Assembly: GCA_002412885.1 (NCBI GenBank)
Contig: DHVX01000045.1
Location: 1 to 5,687, forward strand
Direction: 5' to 3'
Origin: Bacteroidales bacterium UBA5197
GTDB lineage: Bacteria > Bacteroidota > Bacteroidia > Bacteroidales > Lentimicrobiaceae
DNA: 5,687 nucleotides
In this document: positions 3,312 to 5,687 of the stretch, in pieces
How positions within the stretch are numbered: position 1 is the first letter of the stretch
How the letters are laid out: the number at the start of each line of letters is the position of its first letter
The notes under the pieces: generated by a model
The model's input: only the letters and a program-made list of their open reading frames with translations
Told to the model about the DNA's origin: nothing
Database searches by the model: none
Program-made: the position numbers and the translations under genes

Positions 3312-5687
3312 CGAGTTAAGAAATTCATATAAGTCTTCATCGGCTTTTATATTGAGTTTCTTTCTCAAACGCGATCGGCTTATAAAAGCACTTGAGGGAA
3401 GAATGTTCAGTATTTCAGCTATTTCCTTCGAATTCAGTCCGATTTTTAAGTAGGCGCTTAATCGTAAATCATGAGTAGAAAGTCCCGGATAACTGGTCTT
3501 TAATTTTTTATAAAACTCCTGATGCAGTTCATCTATCTGAATTTCAAATGTATTGACCTCATTATTTATATAGGACTCCAGGATTCGGTTAATTTCATTT
3601 ACAGTCATTTTTGCCAGGGCAGGTTCTTTTTGAATTCGTTCAAATTTTTCCTTTAAAGAAATCAATATGCGGTTTTTTTCTTCGTCAACCCTGGATTTAC
3701 ACGCCAACTCAATGGTTTTGATTCTTAACTGTTGTTTCAGTTTATTAAATTCTGCTTTTAACTTATCCTGCTCCAGCATGATGACTTCCTGTCTGTGTTT
3801 TTCGGCTTGTTCCCGCAGTGAGAGCTGTTCTTTGATCAAATGTTTTTTCCGCTGTTTCTTTAATGCTATCTTTTGCAAAGCAAATAATCCGGAAACAAAT
3901 AAAATAGTTATTAAAAAGTATGAAAGATATGCATACCACGAATGATACAAGGGAGCTTTAATGCGAAATGAAACGGAATGAATCTGTGTAACTTCCCCGT
4001 TTACCATTGCTTTGACAAAAAAGGTGTATTTCCCTCGTTTCAGATTAAAAAACTCAAAGGTATTTTTTGAGTTCCAGGTGCTCCATTTACCTGATTCTTC
4101 GAGTTTATATTGATACAATACATTGTCCTGGTTCGGAACAATACACTCAATTTTCAAATTATTTTGTTTGAAAGGAATGCTTGCTCCCGGATAAAAAACA
4201 GCGCTTTCATGATTACGGCCGAATGCTTCAATCTTTCTTAAACTAATCGCAATGTTTTCCCGCTTTTTGTCATCGTCAGGCTTCAGGTATTTTAAAGCAA
4301 AACCATTGTAAACCGGGTAAAATTTATAATCCTGATGGATAACTTTTGATGGATGTATTCCCACTACCAGGTCTTCAATTTCAGGTTGACTGCTGACAGA
4401 AACTTTATTGATGAATTTTTTTTCTGCAGAGCTAAAGGTGTAACGGAAATTATCAGTCAGCACATGCATTCCAGAGTCACTTTTCACAAGGAAGGGATTA
4501 TCGCCATCAAATTCCTTGTCTTTGATAATCAAGCGTTCAGTCGGGTAAAGATTGTCGTTTAAAACTGCTCTGATAACACCAAAGTTGGGGATGTTAACCC
4601 ATAAAATATTTTCTTTTTCGATGATGAGCTGATTGCACGATCCGAGTATGAGTTCCATCTTCTTTACGAAAGTCCAGCTTTTGCCGGCTTTCCTATAGAC
4701 TGAAATGCCATTGTAATTTCCTGTAAGTAAATAATCTTTATAAGGGACTATTGTCCAAACACCGGGCGTATTGTTCAGTTTTTGAAAGTTGTTTCCATTC
4801 AGGATAAATAGCCCCCGATCGTGACCAAAAAGGATGGTATTCTCAATTTCTTCCAAACACCAAACCTGCCCTTCGGTACCCGGAATCAGCTGAAACCTGC
4901 TATAATCCGAATCGTTATTCAGATCATCCCATTTGGATTGATACAAACCCTGATTGGTGCCAAGATAGAAGATTTCATTGTAAAGCAGGGCAGAGGAACC
5001 TGTGCCAAAATCTCCTCTGAAATCATAAAAAGTGGTGATTCTTTTTTGAAGATCTATGGCTGTAACTCCATAATCCATGCCCATCCATAGCTTTCCCGAA
5101 GGACTATAGTGAAGGCTCAGGATGGTGTTATTTTGCAAGCCCTTGTTTTTATTAATCTGATGAATTATTCTTCCATCGATGTCAGTGATATACAAACCTT
5201 TAAGAATAGTACCAAACGCCAGATACTTATCGCCGAGGGTTGTAAAACTAAAAACCTTTGCTGTTTTTAAATTTTGAGATGCTGCATTATTCAGATAGTT
5301 CAGTTTTCCTGCTGAAAAGAGATACAATCCTGAATTTGTTGTCACCAAAACTGTACCTTGTGGATGTTGATAAATTCCGGCTATCTCAAAATTCAGATCT
5401 GGAGGAAAGGCAAAAACCTGTTTCAGCTCCATGCCGTTAAACAGAAAAATACCAGCCTTATTATCTGCAAAATACAATGAATCATTAACGGTAAAACTTC
5501 CTGAGAATTTAGTGGGTGCCGAAATCTTTGTAAAATGTTGGTTTTTGTAAATATAGATGCTTTGAGAGGATACAAACAGCACTTTATCGTCTTGCTTGTA
5601 AACGCCCCAGAATTCCTCATTTATTTCGGCAACATCTTCCTGAAAAGGATACAATGATGTGTATTCAAAAACCTGATACCTGTTTCT
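3306..5687 (-). CDS. Membrane-bound propeller/triple-tyrosine sensor with LuxR-like HTH, N-terminus cut by the window
   Basis: This is a probable one-component transmembrane transcription regulator. The frame stays open to the right edge, so the TTG at 5652-5654 is internal and the start, with any signal peptide, lies outside. Residues here are numbered from that TTG. Residues 1-460 are propeller-like repeats with many GLY/GLF-type turns (GLYLFS, GLYITD, GKLWMGMDYGVTAID, GLFILNG). Residues about 500-567 form a triple-tyrosine (Y_Y_Y) domain: YQYKLEESGKW, then FFNLKRGKYTFFVKAM. One membrane span lies at about 571-594, followed by a basic stop (KKQRKKH). A charged coiled coil covers about 600-675. 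The C-terminal 60 residues are a LuxR-like helix-turn-helix: LSTHDLRLSAYLKIGLNSKEIAEILN, then SRSRLRKKLNI. No histidine kinase, ATPase or receiver domain lies between membrane and HTH. This differs from hybrid two-component regulators that share the same sensor. The propeller and Y_Y_Y domain should be periplasmic and the HTH cytoplasmic. The ligand and target genes are unknown. The gene converges on tag. Confidence 0.87.
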   Translation of the reverse strand, partial: RNRYQVFEYTSLYPFQEDVAEINEEFWGVYKQDDKVLFVSSQSIYIYKNQHFTKISAPTKFSGSFTVNDSLYFADNKAGIFLFNGMELKQVFAFPPDLNFEIAGIYQHPQGTVLVTTNSGLYLFSAGKLNYLNNAASQNLKTAKVFSFTTLGDKYLAFGTILKGLYITDIDGRIIHQINKNKGLQNNTILSLHYSPSGKLWMGMDYGVTAIDLQKRITTFYDFRGDFGTGSSALLYNEIFYLGTNQGLYQSKWDDLNNDSDYSRFQLIPGTEGQVWCLEEIENTILFGHDRGLFILNGNNFQKLNNTPGVWTIVPYKDYLLTGNYNGISVYRKAGKSWTFVKKMELILGSCNQLIIEKENILWVNIPNFGVIRAVLNDNLYPTERLIIKDKEFDGDNPFLVKSDSGMHVLTDNFRYTFSSAEKKFINKVSVSSQPEIEDLVVGIHPSKVIHQDYKFYPVYNGFALKYLKPDDDKKRENIAISLRKIEAFGRNHESAVFYPGASIPFKQNNLKIECIVPNQDNVLYQYKLEESGKWSTWNSKNTFEFFNLKRGKYTFFVKAMVNGEVTQIHSVSFRIKAPLYHSWYAYLSYFLITILFVSGLFALQKIALKKQRKKHLIKEQLSLREQAEKHRQEVIMLEQDKLKAEFNKLKQQLRIKTIELACKSRVDEEKNRILISLKEKFERIQKEPALAKMTVNEINRILESYINNEVNTFEIQIDELHQEFYKKLKTSYPGLSTHDLRLSAYLKIGLNSKEIAEILNILPSSAFISRSRLRKKLNIKADEDLYEFLNSV

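Noticed and set aside
3667..5440. Several plus-strand frames of 60-92 codons inside the regulator region
   Set aside because: All are antisense to a continuous reading frame with clear domain order.
5652..5654. TTG as the start of the minus-strand regulator
   Set aside because: The frame continues to the window edge without a stop, and the protein would lack a signal peptide needed to place the propeller outside the membrane.

Overview
The window most likely comes from a Bacteroidota (Bacteroidetes) chromosome. Three things suggest this. Candidate promoters fit the phylum's TTG-N17-23-TAnnTTTG pattern. Gene starts lack a Shine-Dalgarno sequence. The minus-strand gene has an architecture typical of this phylum: a sensory propeller, a triple-tyrosine domain, one membrane span, a coiled coil and a LuxR-like helix-turn-helix. 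No RNA gene, CRISPR array, transposase or origin was recognised.

Layout. Positions 2-562 (+) hold the 3' part of a small outer-membrane beta-barrel gene whose signal peptide is cut by the left edge. A strong intrinsic terminator follows at 583-613. Positions 690-1706 (+) encode MtnA, S-methyl-5-thioribose-1-phosphate isomerase, with its catalytic Cys and Asp present. A promoter with a tandem -7 element overlaps the mtnA stop codon. It should drive a two-gene toxin-antitoxin operon (1767-1994 antitoxin, 1991-2314 MazF/PemK toxin) joined by an ATGA overlap. A repeat-rich spacer (2315-2578) precedes tag (2579-3136, +), DNA-3-methyladenine glycosylase I with a complete zinc site. A second repeat-bearing spacer (3137-3305) separates tag from a convergent minus-strand regulator (3306-5687) whose N-terminus lies beyond the right edge.

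The genes do not form one pathway. They look like a mosaic of housekeeping genes (methionine salvage, alkylation repair), an accessory toxin-antitoxin pair and an envelope-associated sensor. The least explained signal is in the two spacers around tag. Both carry the same 8-bp-period C/T-rich repeat and a shared 11-mer, all in the same orientation. The left spacer adds a 7-bp-period repeat and the right one a long imperfect inverted repeat. I see no clear evidence of a new multi-gene system; the repeat-bounded tag cassette is the best lead.
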